A DNA stretch of 64,000 bases from Lactobacillus bombicola (lineage in GTDB: Bacteria; Bacillota; Bacilli; Lactobacillales; Lactobacillaceae). Both the position numbers and the translations under genes were made by a program. The notes under the pieces were generated by a model. It did no database searches. It was not told where the DNA came from and saw only the letters and a list, made by a program, of their open reading frames with translations. Shown piece by piece: positions 48,455 to 58,489 of this stretch; the stretch's first letter is position 1, and every line of letters starts with the position of its first letter. The stretch lies in contig NZ_FOMN01000002.1 of assembly GCF_900112665.1 (NCBI RefSeq), positions 248,001-312,000 of the forward strand, given 5' to 3'.

Positions 48455-49519
48455 CTAAATATTAGGGACTCTTACTAAATTTTTGCGTACTAAACATTCC
48501 GCGATTTCAACTGTATTAGTCGCAGCTCCTCTTAATAAATTGTCGGCTACGACCCACATATGAAAAGCACCCAAGTTTTCCTGATCTGCTCGAATACGAC
48601 CAACGAAGGTTTCCCGCTTACCTGCAATCTGCAATGGTTGCGGATAAAGTTGTTTTTTAAAATCATCCTGTAAAATTAGCCCGGCTGTTTTTTGAATTTC
48701 AGCTTGGATTTCCTTAACCGTCACCTGTTTATCTTGCAGTATAAAATAAACCGCCTCACCATGACCAATTTCTACTGGAACTCGAACACAAGTAGCCGTT
48801 ACTTTAATTTGATTCGAATCTTGGTCATTAAACAAAATTTTTTTAGTTTCATGAATCATTTTCCATTCTTCATGAGTATAGCCATCAGCTTCAAAAATGT
48901 CGATTTGGGGCAAAAGATTAAAAGCTAACGGATAGTGCTCCTTAGCTGCTGGAGTAGGTAAAATAGCAGCTGCCACCTGCTGGTTGTCTAGCCTAGCTTG
49001 GGCCTGCCCCAGCATTTCATCCCAAGCTTTTTTACCTGCTCCTGATACTGCTTGATAGGTTGAAACTACAATCTGCTTGATACCCCAACGTCTATAAAGC
49101 GGATATAATGCAGCAACCATTTGAATAGTAGAGCAGTTAGGATTGGCAATAATTCCTTGATGCTGGGCTAATTGCTGGTCATTGACACCAGGAATTACTA
49201 ACGGGACGTTTTCTGCCATCCGAAAAGCACTAGTATTATCTACACAAACTGCTCCCCGTTTGACTGCTTCGGGTAATAATTTTTTCGAAATTGCTCCACC
49301 AGCCGATGATAAAACTATGTCAACGCCAGTAAAAGAATCTGGTTGCGCCTGCTCCACTTCTATTTCTTGGTTCTTAAATTTTAACTTTTTACCAACTGAC
49401 CTTTTCGAAGCAAGTAACTTAACCTGTTTAATTGGGATATTTGCTTGGGCTAATTCCTTGACCAAACGCTGGCCAACGGCACCAGTAGCCCCCAGAATTG
49501 CCATCACATACTCTTTCAT
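48455..49519 (-). CDS. asd: Aspartate-semialdehyde dehydrogenase
   Basis: 354 residues with the NADP-binding AILGATGAVGQRL, the catalytic Cys129 in IANPNCSTIQ and the YQAVSGAGKKAWDE block. It reduces aspartyl phosphate to the semialdehyde, second step of lysine synthesis, and needs the aspartokinase encoded at 56028. Last gene of the lysA operon, with the start overlapping the vicinity of the aminotransferase stop (gap 1 bp). Confidence 0.96.
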   Translation of the reverse strand: MKEYVMAILGATGAVGQRLVKELAQANIPIKQVKLLASKRSVGKKLKFKNQEIEVEQAQPDSFTGVDIVLSSAGGAISKKLLPEAVKRGAVCVDNTSAFRMAENVPLVIPGVNDQQLAQHQGIIANPNCSTIQMVAALYPLYRRWGIKQIVVSTYQAVSGAGKKAWDEMLGQAQARLDNQQVAAAILPTPAAKEHYPLAFNLLPQIDIFEADGYTHEEWKMIHETKKILFNDQDSNQIKVTATCVRVPVEIGHGEAVYFILQDKQVTVKEIQAEIQKTAGLILQDDFKKQLYPQPLQIAGKRETFVGRIRADQENLGAFHMWVVADNLLRGAATNTVEIAECLVRKNLVRVPNI

Positions 49520-49520
49520 T

Positions 49521-50702
49521 CTAATTCTCCTTAACTAAAAACTTTTGGATACGTAACATTGCAAGTTGTAACTCAGTCTCACTAGCTGCATAAGAAAAGC
49601 GAATGTACCCTTGACCTCCAATGCCAAAAGCACTACCAGGAGTACCACCAACTTTAGCTTGATCAGCTAAGTCCAAGGCAAATCTTAAATCATCTTTGCC
49701 ATACCGCTCAGGAATTTTCACAAAAACATAAAACGTACCTTCATTAGCTACCGTTTTTAAGCCCATTTTATTAAGACTTGATCGCACGTAGTCACGCCTG
49801 TGGCGATAAATTTCTCTTGCTATTACCGGATCCTGATCGCCATGTTCTAAGGCTTCAGTTGCTGCTGCTTGGGCTGGATTAGACGGTGCAGTTACCATAA
49901 AGGCATGCATTTTAGCAACTAAATTAATTATTTTTTTAGGCCCTGCTAGATAACCAATCCGATAGCCAGTCATTGCATGTGATTTAGACAGACCATTAAT
50001 TATTAAAGTACGTTCAGGCAAATAGCGAGCGATAGAAACATGTTGAAAACCATAAGTCAGTTCACTATAAATTTCATCAGCAATCACATAAAGATGGTAA
50101 CGGGCAATGATTTTTGCTAAGCCTTTTAATTGTTCCTTTGAATATGTCCTTCCAGTTGGATTAGTTGGGTAATTCAATAAAATCGCTTTAGCCTGTGGAT
50201 ATTGTTGTAAAGTCTGTTCTAAAAGACTAGGAGTTAAAACAAAATCACTAGTCGCTGTATTAATCGGTATTAAATGAGCCTTAGTATATTTAATTAAGGG
50301 AAAATATAGTGCATATGATGGCGTAGGAACAATAATTTCATCTCCTGGTTGAAATAAAGATAGCATACTAGCTGCTATTGCTTCGGTAGCACCAACAGTG
50401 ACAATAATTTCACTATTACAATCATAAATTAAGTTCTGTTTGCGCTTTAGGTAATTACTAATCGCTTGCCGCAACTCTAATGTACCTTTTTGCGCTGAAT
50501 AATGGGAATCGTTAGTAATAATACTTTTAATTGCCGCTTGTTTAACATGTTCAGGTGTATCTAAATCTGGTTCACCTAAAGTTAACTTAATTAAATCAGG
50601 AATATCATTAATCTTTTGGGCAAATGCGCGAATACCCGACGGGGGAATTTTTTCAAGCGGCGTATTAATAATTTCAGCTAAATCAGCAGCTAATTGAGGC
50701 AT
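49521..50702 (-). CDS. patA: N-acetyl-L,L-diaminopimelate aminotransferase (class I)
   Basis: 393 residues, fold type I PLP aminotransferase: the lysine in INGLSKSHAMTGYRIGY, NYPTNPTGRTYSKEQ and ADEIYSELTYG. General class I/II sequence could be an aspartate or aromatic aminotransferase, but its place between dapB and asd in a lysine operon that contains dapD-type acetyltransferase and a deacetylase makes the N-acetyl-2-amino-6-oxopimelate step the best assignment (PatA/AraT role in Bacillus and lactobacilli). Confidence 0.85.
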   Translation of the reverse strand: MPQLAADLAEIINTPLEKIPPSGIRAFAQKINDIPDLIKLTLGEPDLDTPEHVKQAAIKSIITNDSHYSAQKGTLELRQAISNYLKRKQNLIYDCNSEIIVTVGATEAIAASMLSLFQPGDEIIVPTPSYALYFPLIKYTKAHLIPINTATSDFVLTPSLLEQTLQQYPQAKAILLNYPTNPTGRTYSKEQLKGLAKIIARYHLYVIADEIYSELTYGFQHVSIARYLPERTLIINGLSKSHAMTGYRIGYLAGPKKIINLVAKMHAFMVTAPSNPAQAAATEALEHGDQDPVIAREIYRHRRDYVRSSLNKMGLKTVANEGTFYVFVKIPERYGKDDLRFALDLADQAKVGGTPGSAFGIGGQGYIRFSYAASETELQLAMLRIQKFLVKEN

Positions 50703-50717
50703 TTTTTCTCCTTCTAT

Positions 50718-51479
50718 TTATAATATTTTTTCTAAACCAACCACTAATTCTGGTAATTCCATAATATGTTCCAAAGCTAGCTTCACCCCTGACATAAAAG
50801 AAGACCGGTCAAAAGAATCTTGTCTAAGCGTAAGGGCTTCGCCTAATCCACCAAATAATACTTGTTCATGCGCAACATAGCCTGGCAGGCGAACTGAATG
50901 TACCGGAATCCCAGCATAATTTTCCCCTCTTGCCCTTGACTCATTGCTACTATTTTGGTCAATTGCTTGCTCTTGGTTAGCAGCAATCAAACGCGCTGTA
51001 GCAATTGCCGTTGCCGAGGGTGCATCTAATTTATCAGCATGATGCATTTCTATCACTTCTGCATCGGGAAAATAACGAGCAGCTTCTTGGGCAAATTTCA
51101 TTAACAATACAGCAGATAAGCCAAAGTTAGGCGCAATCAGACCACCAATTTTTTGTTCCTGCGCCTTTTTTTGCAATTGTGTAATCTGCTCTGTCGTCAA
51201 GCCACTAGTACCAATCAGTGGACATATCTGATGCTCAATCGCAAATTTAGTATTTTCAAAGACTGCCGCTGGGGTCGTAAAGTCTATCCAAATATCGGCT
51301 GTCAGGTTATTAATATCCCTTAAACTTTTATAACATTTAACCACCTGCTTAAAATTTGAGTTACTTGCCATATTGGGCGCTAAAACAGCTACCAATTCAC
51401 AGTCCGACTGATTTTCAATCAATTTCACTACTTGCTGCCCCATTGATCCGGTAGCACCAGCTACTATAATTTTCTTCAT
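50718..51479 (-). CDS. dapB: 4-hydroxy-tetrahydrodipicolinate reductase
   Basis: 253 residues with the NAD(P)-binding VAGATGSMGQQV, IDFTTPAAVFEN, the catalytic-site EMHHADKLDAPSATA and GIPVHSVRLPGYVAHE. It reduces the DapA product to tetrahydrodipicolinate in lysine/DAP synthesis. It lies 15 bp before patA and 10 bp after dapA. Confidence 0.96.
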   Translation of the reverse strand: MKKIIVAGATGSMGQQVVKLIENQSDCELVAVLAPNMASNSNFKQVVKCYKSLRDINNLTADIWIDFTTPAAVFENTKFAIEHQICPLIGTSGLTTEQITQLQKKAQEQKIGGLIAPNFGLSAVLLMKFAQEAARYFPDAEVIEMHHADKLDAPSATAIATARLIAANQEQAIDQNSSNESRARGENYAGIPVHSVRLPGYVAHEQVLFGGLGEALTLRQDSFDRSSFMSGVKLALEHIMELPELVVGLEKIL

Positions 51480-51489
51480 TAATCTTCTC

Positions 51490-52401
51490 CTAAATACTTG
51501 CCAGTGGATGTAACAAGGCAGTTTTATTCAAGCCCAAGCCTAAGGCTAGTTGCTGCTTTTCTTCATTATTTAATTCAACTATTGGTAGCCGACACCCACC
51601 GGCTGCTAGTCCTTGCGCAGTTAAAACGGCTTTAACTGGGGCTGGCGAAGGATACATAAATAAGGCTTGCATTTTAGGCATTAACTGTCGTTGTAATTTA
51701 CCCGCCTCTGCTAAATTACCTTGCGCTAAATTGTCATACATTTGACGCATCGCTTTACCATAAATATGTGAAGCTACTGAAATCACACCTTGTGCACCCA
51801 AAACTTTAGCCGCTAAAGCCTGTAAGTCTTCTCCTGTATAAACTAAAAAGTCATCATCAGTATGCTCAACTATGTATTCTAAGTCTTCTAAATTAGTGCA
51901 TTGTTTAACGCCAATAATTTGTGAATTACGCGCTAAATCTACCAAAGTTTCTTTAGCAATCTTTATTCCCGTTCGACTCGGAATGTTATAAATTAATACT
52001 GGCAACTTAACTTGACTTGTAATAGCTTCAAAATGAGCTTTAATTCCCCGCTGATTAGGCTTGTTATAATAAGGAGCAACTACTAGGGCAGCATCAATTC
52101 CAGGTATCTGCGCCACCTCTTGCGTAAATTGGATTGTTTGAGCGGTATCATTACTGCCAGTGCCTGCAATCAGTGGTACCCGCTTATTAATTATCTGGGC
52201 AAAACGAGTATACAGTTCAACTTTTTCATCATGTGTCATTGTTGCTGCTTCGCCAGTTGTGCCTCCAATTACAAAACCTTTAGTACCCGTTTCAATTAAA
52301 TGCTCCGCTAACTCTTCTAAACCTGGATAATCAATCTTTCCCTGCTTATCAAACGGCGTAATTAGTGCTGTTAAAATATCTGCGTGTGTCAAATCTATCA
52401 T
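51490..52401 (-). CDS. dapA: 4-hydroxy-tetrahydrodipicolinate synthase
   Basis: 303 residues, TIM barrel with [24 protein letters not shown], the catalytic Tyr in IYNIPSRTG and the Schiff-base Lys in [12 protein letters not shown]. It condenses pyruvate and aspartate semialdehyde, the committed step to lysine. GGAGC precedes the ATG. In the middle of the lysine operon. Confidence 0.97.
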   Translation of the reverse strand: MIDLTHADILTALITPFDKQGKIDYPGLEELAEHLIETGTKGFVIGGTTGEAATMTHDEKVELYTRFAQIINKRVPLIAGTGSNDTAQTIQFTQEVAQIPGIDAALVVAPYYNKPNQRGIKAHFEAITSQVKLPVLIYNIPSRTGIKIAKETLVDLARNSQIIGVKQCTNLEDLEYIVEHTDDDFLVYTGEDLQALAAKVLGAQGVISVASHIYGKAMRQMYDNLAQGNLAEAGKLQRQLMPKMQALFMYPSPAPVKAVLTAQGLAAGGCRLPIVELNNEEKQQLALGLGLNKTALLHPLASI

Positions 52402-52423
52402 TGCAAGTGCTCCTTTTAATTAC

Positions 52424-53563
52424 TTACATATGCTTCTGTAAAAAACCTATCATTGTTTTAACTCCAGTCATAATTGCTTTTTCTTGGGGGGAAAATGTTG
52501 CTGAATGCAGCTGTGAAGTATCTTCTACTCCCAACCAAAACATAGTTCCGGGAATTTTGGCTAATAAATAGCCAAAATCTTCTCCCGTCATTGCTGGTGG
52601 AGTTGCTTGATAGTTCACTTCGGGGTTTTTTTTCAGATAATCAATAAATTCAGTCGTAATTTCTGAATTATTTTCTACCGGCCAATAACCACCTTGATTA
52701 AATTCAATTTCTACTTTTGCCCCAAAGCTTTGCGCAATTCCTTGTGTAACATCTTGTAATCGTTGTTCAATTTGCTCAATCATTGTTTGAGTTAAACCGC
52801 GAATAGTTCCTTCTAATCTAGCATGACCAGCGATTGCATTCCTAATTTTCCCCGCTCGTAGCTTACCAATAGTAATTACGCCACCTTCAATTGGGTCAAT
52901 GCTACGTGAAACAATCGTCTGAATTTGCCCAATCATAGCAGCTGCTGCAACAACCATATCATTACCCCTTTGGGGATAGGCCGCATGCCCATCTTGACCA
53001 TAAAGATCAATATTTACCTCAGCTGCCCCAGCAAATAAAGTTCCTAAACAACAGCCAATTGTGCCCACCGATAAATCCGGAGTAACATGCAAGGCAAAAA
53101 ATTCATCTGGGCGCCATTGACCAGTAAAAATTCCTTGTTCATAAGCAAGTTTACCGCCATTTTTACTCTCTTCTGCTGGTTGAAAAAAGAATAATAAATT
53201 ATCTTGAGGTTGGTGCTCGCTATAATAACTTAAAATTCCTAAAGCTACCGTCATATGTATGTCATGGCCACATGCATGCATCTGACCCGGATTTTGTGAA
53301 GAAAAGGGCAGGGCTGTTTTTTCTTGAATCGGTAAAGCATCAATATCGGCCCGATAACCAATTGTTTTTTTAGGATTGCTGCCTTGAACATGGACTAATA
53401 ATGCTGTGGGCATTGCTGGACAAGTTTTAATTTGTAAATATTGCTGGTTAAAGCGGCTGATTATCTTAACTAAATATGCTTGCGTTTTAAATTCCTGTAG
53501 AGCCACTTCAGGAATTTGATGTAAGTTACGTCTTATCTCATTTAGTTCATTTACTGATAGCAT
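52424..53563 (-). CDS. N-acetyldiaminopimelate deacetylase (M20 family)
   Basis: 379 residues, amidohydrolase M20D: RRNLHQIPEVALQE at the start, metal ligands in HACGHDIHMTVALG, and PAEESKNGG with the catalytic Glu. Databases often label such proteins hippurate hydrolase; adjacency to dapD and dapA in a lysine operon indicates the deacetylation of N-acetyl-L,L-DAP (YkuR role of B. subtilis). It lies 4 bp after the dapD stop. Confidence 0.9.
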   Translation of the reverse strand: MLSVNELNEIRRNLHQIPEVALQEFKTQAYLVKIISRFNQQYLQIKTCPAMPTALLVHVQGSNPKKTIGYRADIDALPIQEKTALPFSSQNPGQMHACGHDIHMTVALGILSYYSEHQPQDNLLFFFQPAEESKNGGKLAYEQGIFTGQWRPDEFFALHVTPDLSVGTIGCCLGTLFAGAAEVNIDLYGQDGHAAYPQRGNDMVVAAAAMIGQIQTIVSRSIDPIEGGVITIGKLRAGKIRNAIAGHARLEGTIRGLTQTMIEQIEQRLQDVTQGIAQSFGAKVEIEFNQGGYWPVENNSEITTEFIDYLKKNPEVNYQATPPAMTGEDFGYLLAKIPGTMFWLGVEDTSQLHSATFSPQEKAIMTGVKTMIGFLQKHM

Positions 53564-53567
53564 AAAA

Positions 53568-54278
53568 TCACAACCTTCTTAAATCTGCTTCAATCTTTGT
53601 TTTAGCAGTAGTTTTTTGTGTTTTTTGTTTAATTATTTTTGCAGGAACGCCCGCAACGACTGCATTTTTTGGTACGTCCTTAGTTACCACAGCTCCGGCT
53701 GCAATTACTGCATTATCGCCAATTTTAACCCCCTCTAAAACAACCGCATTAGCTCCAACTAACACGCCATTTCCCACTCTAACTGGTTGGGCAGATGCTG
53801 GTTCTATAACACCAGCTAGGACTGCTCCAGCCCCAATGTGACTATTTGCTCCCACAATTGCGCGGCCACCTAAAACAGCATTCATATCAATCATGGTTCC
53901 AGAACCCACTTGCGCTCCAATATTAATTACCGCGCCCATCATAATCACTGCATTATCACCAATACTTACTTGCTCTCTTATTAAAGCTCCAGGCTCAATT
54001 CGAGCAGAGATATTTTTTAAATCTAATAGTGGAATAGCGGAATTACGACTGGCATTTTCTACTTGATAATCAGTAATCAAATCAGCATTATCTCTTAAAA
54101 AAGGAGCAATTTCTTGCCAATCGCCAAAAACAACTCCCATATGACCTTCAATAAAAGTTTTTACTTTATCAGGCCAGGTCAATTTATCTAGTTCACCTTT
54201 AAGATAAATTTTAACTGCAGTTTGCTTAGGTGCTTGAGCAATAAAATCAATTATTTCGCTTGCTGACATATTCTCCAT
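53568..54278 (-). CDS. dapD: Tetrahydrodipicolinate N-acetyltransferase
   Basis: 236 residues with an N-terminal helical domain (1-85, [12 protein letters not shown]) and a left-handed beta-helix of hexapeptide repeats (about 88-215: [37 protein letters not shown]). Its size and start match the acetylating enzyme (also called DapH) of Bacillus/lactobacilli, not the succinylating DapD. It acetylates tetrahydrodipicolinate, which sets the N-acetyl route used by this operon. Confidence 0.95.
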   Translation of the reverse strand: MENMSASEIIDFIAQAPKQTAVKIYLKGELDKLTWPDKVKTFIEGHMGVVFGDWQEIAPFLRDNADLITDYQVENASRNSAIPLLDLKNISARIEPGALIREQVSIGDNAVIMMGAVINIGAQVGSGTMIDMNAVLGGRAIVGANSHIGAGAVLAGVIEPASAQPVRVGNGVLVGANAVVLEGVKIGDNAVIAAGAVVTKDVPKNAVVAGVPAKIIKQKTQKTTAKTKIEADLRRL

Positions 54279-54296
54279 ACTAAAATCTCCTTTTAC

Positions 54297-55592
54297 CTAA
54301 TAAAAACAATCATGACTAACTAAATCAGCATAAGTCTCCCGCCTAATTACTTCTTGAGCATGTCCAGCTTCTGCAAAAACCACTGCTGGACGCGGTACAC
54401 GATTATAATTAGATGCCATACTATAGCCATAAGCACCAGTAGCTAAGACTGCCACTACATCACCTGCTTTAACTTGTGGCAAGGAAGCTTGCTTAATCAA
54501 AATATCACCAGATTCACAATAGCGACCAGCTAGGTGTACTACCTGCTTGGGTTCAGCTTGTGGACAGCGCGCTAGTACTGTCTCATACTCAGCTTGATAA
54601 AGCGCCGGTCTGATATTATCACCCATACCACCATCTACCGTTATATACGGCATAAGGCCAGGAACTGTTTTACTTGAGCCAATCGTATATAAGCTGTAGC
54701 CTGCTTGGCCTACAATTGAGCGTCCCGGTTCAATCCAAATTTCAGGCAGTTCCAAGTGATATTTTTGCGCATAAGCACGCATTGTCTGGACAATTTCTTT
54801 AATAAAGATGTCCGGTGCTAAAACTTGATCTTGCGCGGTGTAACGGATACCAAAGCCGCCACCTAAATTTAAAATTTGTGGTTGATAAGCATATTTTTGG
54901 GCCCACTCATGTATTAAATGCATGAGCTTTTTTACTTCTAATTTAAAACCGCCTACCGCTAAAATTTGTGAACCAATGTGAGCATGAATACCAATTAATT
55001 TCAATTGCTTATTAGCTTGTACTTTAAGCAATGCTTGTTCAGCTTGACCCGAAGAAATATCAAACCCAAATTTGCTATCTTCTTGACCTGTCTGTACATA
55101 TTGATGAGTATGAGCTGTAATACCGGGCGTTACCCTAAGCATAACTGACACACGCTTAGACGTATTATTCAGAATCTGCTCAAGTAGTTCAATTTCATGA
55201 AAATTATCAAGAATAATTACACCAACTTGATTTTCAACAGCCAATGCTAATTCTTCTTTAGTTTTATTATTGCCATGAAAGCTGATTCTATCTGTCGGAA
55301 AATTTGCTTTAAGCGCGGTATACAATTCCCCCCCAGAAACCACATCAATATGTCCTTTTAACTGATTAATCAGTTGATACATAGCGATGGCAGAGAAAGC
55401 TTTACTAGCATAACTTATTACGGAATTTACTTTTAGGTTGGTAAAAGCTTGCTGAAATGCTTGAAATTGTTGCCGAATTTGGGCAACATCATAGACTACT
55501 AATGGCGTACCATAATTTTTAGCTAGCTCTAAAGCATCAACCCCACCAATTATTAAATGTCCTTGGTTATTGGTTTGGTAATAATTATTCAT
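54297..55592 (-). CDS. lysA: Diaminopimelate decarboxylase
   Basis: 431 residues, alanine-racemase fold III: PLP lysine Lys64 in YASKAFSA, HIGSQI, LNLGGGFGIRY, EPGRSIVG and the CESGDIL cysteine near the C terminus. It decarboxylates meso-DAP to L-lysine. First gene of the operon, directly behind the lysine riboswitch; a lysine-end gene leading the operon is unusual but consistent with control by lysine. Confidence 0.97.
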   Translation of the reverse strand: MNNYYQTNNQGHLIIGGVDALELAKNYGTPLVVYDVAQIRQQFQAFQQAFTNLKVNSVISYASKAFSAIAMYQLINQLKGHIDVVSGGELYTALKANFPTDRISFHGNNKTKEELALAVENQVGVIILDNFHEIELLEQILNNTSKRVSVMLRVTPGITAHTHQYVQTGQEDSKFGFDISSGQAEQALLKVQANKQLKLIGIHAHIGSQILAVGGFKLEVKKLMHLIHEWAQKYAYQPQILNLGGGFGIRYTAQDQVLAPDIFIKEIVQTMRAYAQKYHLELPEIWIEPGRSIVGQAGYSLYTIGSSKTVPGLMPYITVDGGMGDNIRPALYQAEYETVLARCPQAEPKQVVHLAGRYCESGDILIKQASLPQVKAGDVVAVLATGAYGYSMASNYNRVPRPAVVFAEAGHAQEVIRRETYADLVSHDCFY

Positions 55593-55616
55593 GCGTAAAA
55601 TCCTCTCTATGTAAAA

Positions 55617-55653
55617 AGGACTCTTTTGTGCGCACAGTACACAAAAGAGTCCT
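55617..55653 (-). terminator. Lysine-riboswitch terminator
   Basis: AGGACTCTTTTGT/ACAAAAGAGTCCT with an 11-base loop and a following TTTTTA on the minus strand, 25 bases before the lysA start. Confidence 0.9.
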
Positions 55654-55671
55654 CAGATTGAAATTATAATT

Positions 55672-55856
55672 GGATTCAATTTTGGCCGATAGCGCTCCGC
55701 AAACTTACATTTGCGACAGTCCGTAATCTATTAAATTACGTCCCAGCTAATTAATCACTGCAATAATTAATGCTTCGGCAACTTTCCCTTTTACTAGTTT
55801 CATTGTTTATGCAGAAACTCGGCTAGTTACTCATGTTAGTTGCAACCTCTTCGATT
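55672..55856 (-). ncRNA. Lysine riboswitch (L-box)
   Basis: The conserved blocks are present on the minus strand: GAAGAGGTTGCAACTAACATGAGTA at the 5' side (in pieces AGAGGTTGC and CATGAGTA), AAAGGGAAAGTTGCCGAAG in the middle (55773-55791), and GCTGGGA near 55741-55748. They match the L-box of lysine genes in Gram-positive bacteria. With the terminator at 55617-55653 it would switch lysA-dapD-...-asd off when lysine is plentiful. The rest of the 435-bp gap holds the promoter of the aspartokinase gene. Confidence 0.93.
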
Positions 55857-55950
55857 TATTAAAAATATTATTATTAATTAATATTAATGTCAATACATTT
55901 CAGCAAGATTTAATATTTAAAAATATAATTAGCAATTAACTAAGTCATAG

Positions 55951-55978
55951 TTGCATATTTAAATTAGAATGTTAAAAT
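55951..55978 (+). promoter_or_regulatory. Promoter of the aspartokinase-dapF operon
   Basis: TTGCAT and TAAAAT with a 16-base spacer, 50 bases before the aspartokinase ATG. The short leader leaves no room for a second riboswitch. Confidence 0.5.
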
Positions 55979-56027
55979 GCAAAACTAATAAAACTAAAAT
56001 TAATTTAATTTAAGAAAGGGATTAGGA

Positions 56028-57380
56028 ATGAAAGTCGTTAAATTTGGTGGTAGTTCGCTAGCTAATGGAACACAATTTCAAAAAGTTATTAATATTATCA
56101 AGGCCGATCCTGCACGTAAAATTATTATTACCTCTGCTCCTGGTAAAAGATTTGCTGATGATTTTAAAGTAACAGATTTATTAATAAAATATGCTAAACA
56201 ATATTTAACCCAAAAAAATTATCAGCCTGTAGTTAAAGAAATTTGGGCAAGATACCAAGAAATAGCAGCTTATTTTAAAATAACACCTGCCTTACTACAA
56301 CCGCTAAAACAGCAACTATTTGATTTACCAAAAAATAATTATCGTAATTCTGATTTTCTAATTGCTGCTTTTAAAGCTCAAGGAGAAAAATTAAGTGCTG
56401 AGTTATTAGCCTTAATTTTGCAACAAGAAAAACTACCAGCTCGCTTTTTAGATCCTCAAAATATTAAATTCATGGTTACTGATAGTGCCAATGATGCTCA
56501 AATCTTACCTCAGACCTATCACAATTTATATAAATGGCATCACACTAATCAATTATTAATTTTTCCAGGCTTTTATGGTATTACAAAAAAAGGGGATATT
56601 GCCACTTTTTCTCGTGGTGGTTCAGACATTACTGGAGCGATTTGGGCGCGTGGAGTACAAGCCGATTTATACGAGAATTTTACTGATGTTAATGCAATCT
56701 ATGCAGCTGACCCCCATATTGTTAATAATCCTTGCGCTATTAAAGTTATGACTTATCGCGAATTAAGAGAATTATCCTATGCTGGATTTTCTGTCTTTCA
56801 TGATGAAGCTCTTATACCAGCCATTCAAGGTCAAATACCAATTAATGTTAAAAATACTAATTATCCCGACTTACCTGGGACTAAAATTGTACCCGCAAAA
56901 AATTTCCTAGCACAAAATATAGTTACAGGCGTAGCTAGTTCTAATCATTTTGCCGCTTTATACTTACATAAATATTTATTGAATAAAGAATTGGGTTTTA
57001 CGCTTAAATTACTCCAAATATTTTACAAGTTTAAAATTTCATACGAGCATATGCCTTCTGGAATTGATGATTTAACGGTTATTTTTGATAAACGGCAATT
57101 TACAGTAGCAATTCAGCAAAATATGTGTGATGAAATCCAAAAAGTTCTAAAACCTGACTATCTTGAATGGATTGATGATTATGCCATCATTATGGTAGTG
57201 GGAGAAGGAATGCGAAATAAAATTGGCGCCATGAGAAGCATTACTGCACCATTAGCCAAAAAGAAGGTTGCAATCCATATGATTAATCAAGGTGCTTCGC
57301 GTATATCAATCATGTTAGGCACTAAAAAAGCTGATGCCCCGATAGCCGTTAAACAAATTTATCAACAATTTTTCAATTAA
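56028..57380 (+). CDS. Aspartokinase
   Basis: 450 residues: amino-acid kinase domain (1-280) with VVKFGGSSLANGTQF, ISFxGxSD-type SRGGSDITGAIWARG and NFTDVNAIYAADP, then two ACT domains (about 300-445, NQGASRISIMLG). In length it resembles B. subtilis YclM (ThrD), without the separate beta subunit of LysC. It phosphorylates aspartate to start lysine, threonine and methionine synthesis. AAGAAAGGGATTAGG precedes the ATG. Cotranscribed with dapF (17-bp gap). The ACT domains suggest allosteric control by amino acids. Confidence 0.93.
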   Translation: MKVVKFGGSSLANGTQFQKVINIIKADPARKIIITSAPGKRFADDFKVTDLLIKYAKQYLTQKNYQPVVKEIWARYQEIAAYFKITPALLQPLKQQLFDLPKNNYRNSDFLIAAFKAQGEKLSAELLALILQQEKLPARFLDPQNIKFMVTDSANDAQILPQTYHNLYKWHHTNQLLIFPGFYGITKKGDIATFSRGGSDITGAIWARGVQADLYENFTDVNAIYAADPHIVNNPCAIKVMTYRELRELSYAGFSVFHDEALIPAIQGQIPINVKNTNYPDLPGTKIVPAKNFLAQNIVTGVASSNHFAALYLHKYLLNKELGFTLKLLQIFYKFKISYEHMPSGIDDLTVIFDKRQFTVAIQQNMCDEIQKVLKPDYLEWIDDYAIIMVVGEGMRNKIGAMRSITAPLAKKKVAIHMINQGASRISIMLGTKKADAPIAVKQIYQQFFN

Positions 57381-57397
57381 TTTCCGGAGGAGTAAAA

Positions 57398-58378
57398 ATG
57401 GTACAACTATTAAAGGTTCATGGTTCACAAAATAGCTTTTTTTTACTTGATCAAACACAACTTAATCAAACTTTTACCCAACTGGAACTAGTCAATTTAA
57501 CAAAGCAATTAACTAATTCGCACAATCTTTTAAATGGGGCTGATGGTCTTTTAGTCGTGAGCCCATCTTCTCAACCCAGTGCTTGTGGCAAAATGCAGGT
57601 AATTAACGCTGACGGTTCTATTGCCTCAATGTGTGGCAATGGACTACGAACAGTCGGGCGCTATTTAGCAGAAAAATATCAGCAGAAAAATTTAATCGTC
57701 GAAACTGACCAAGCCAATTTAAGAGTTAGTTGTCAGCCAGATTGGGCACCACACGTCAAAGCAGTTAGTGTGGAAATTAGTCCAGTTAGTTTTCAGCAGC
57801 AAGACTTACCCTTCAGCAATTTAGGCAAAAAAGAGCTAATTAATCAACCTGTTCCCGAATTTGCTGCTAACTTGAAATTTACGGCAGTTGCTGTTCCTAA
57901 TCCTCATCTTATTAGCATAGTATCAGCCGATCTGATGCAAACAGATTTATTAAAACAATTGGGAACCCAGCTTAATCGACCTAATTCTTATTTCCCTGAT
58001 GGCATTAATGTTAGTTTTGCCCAAATTATTAATCCTCAACGCCTTTTTGTCCGCACCTTTGAACGTGGCGTTGGTTTTACCAATGCCTGCGGAACTGGCA
58101 TGTCGGCAGCTAGTCTAGTTTATGCCCTAACTTATCCCCAAAACTCCCTGTTTAATAACCTAATTACTGTCACTAATCCCGGAGGCTTTGTACAAACTAT
58201 TGTTCATCAGGATAATAACCATTATTGGATTGAACTAATTGGTAATGCCACTTTTACTCACTACATCGAAGTTGCTGAAAATGAACTGCATCAAAATGTA
58301 ATTGATTTTACTAAATTTAAAGTTAAATCGACAGTTGAAAATCAGGCGTATCAAGAATTTATTACTAAACATTCTTGA
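57398..58378 (+). CDS. dapF: Diaminopimelate epimerase
   Basis: 326 residues with the two catalytic cysteines in MCGNGLRTVGRY (Cys79) and NACGTGMSAAS (Cys231), plus GADGLLV and ERGVGFT. It interconverts L,L- and meso-DAP, providing the substrate of LysA. GGAGGAG-type site precedes the ATG. It completes the pathway together with the divergent operon. Confidence 0.96.
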   Translation: MVQLLKVHGSQNSFFLLDQTQLNQTFTQLELVNLTKQLTNSHNLLNGADGLLVVSPSSQPSACGKMQVINADGSIASMCGNGLRTVGRYLAEKYQQKNLIVETDQANLRVSCQPDWAPHVKAVSVEISPVSFQQQDLPFSNLGKKELINQPVPEFAANLKFTAVAVPNPHLISIVSADLMQTDLLKQLGTQLNRPNSYFPDGINVSFAQIINPQRLFVRTFERGVGFTNACGTGMSAASLVYALTYPQNSLFNNLITVTNPGGFVQTIVHQDNNHYWIELIGNATFTHYIEVAENELHQNVIDFTKFKVKSTVENQAYQEFITKHS

Positions 58379-58413
58379 TTTTCTTGATTAAATTTATTAC
58401 TATTTGCCATTTT

Positions 58414-58439
58414 AAAGTGCCTTTATGCACTTTTTTTTT
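58414..58439 (+). terminator. Intrinsic terminator after dapF
   Basis: AAAGTGC/GCACTTT with a 5-base loop and nine T residues. Confidence 0.8.
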
Positions 58440-58489
58440 GCTTGCAATGGATTAAAATTAAATAAAGCGATTTCATAAAGGAGTAAAAA

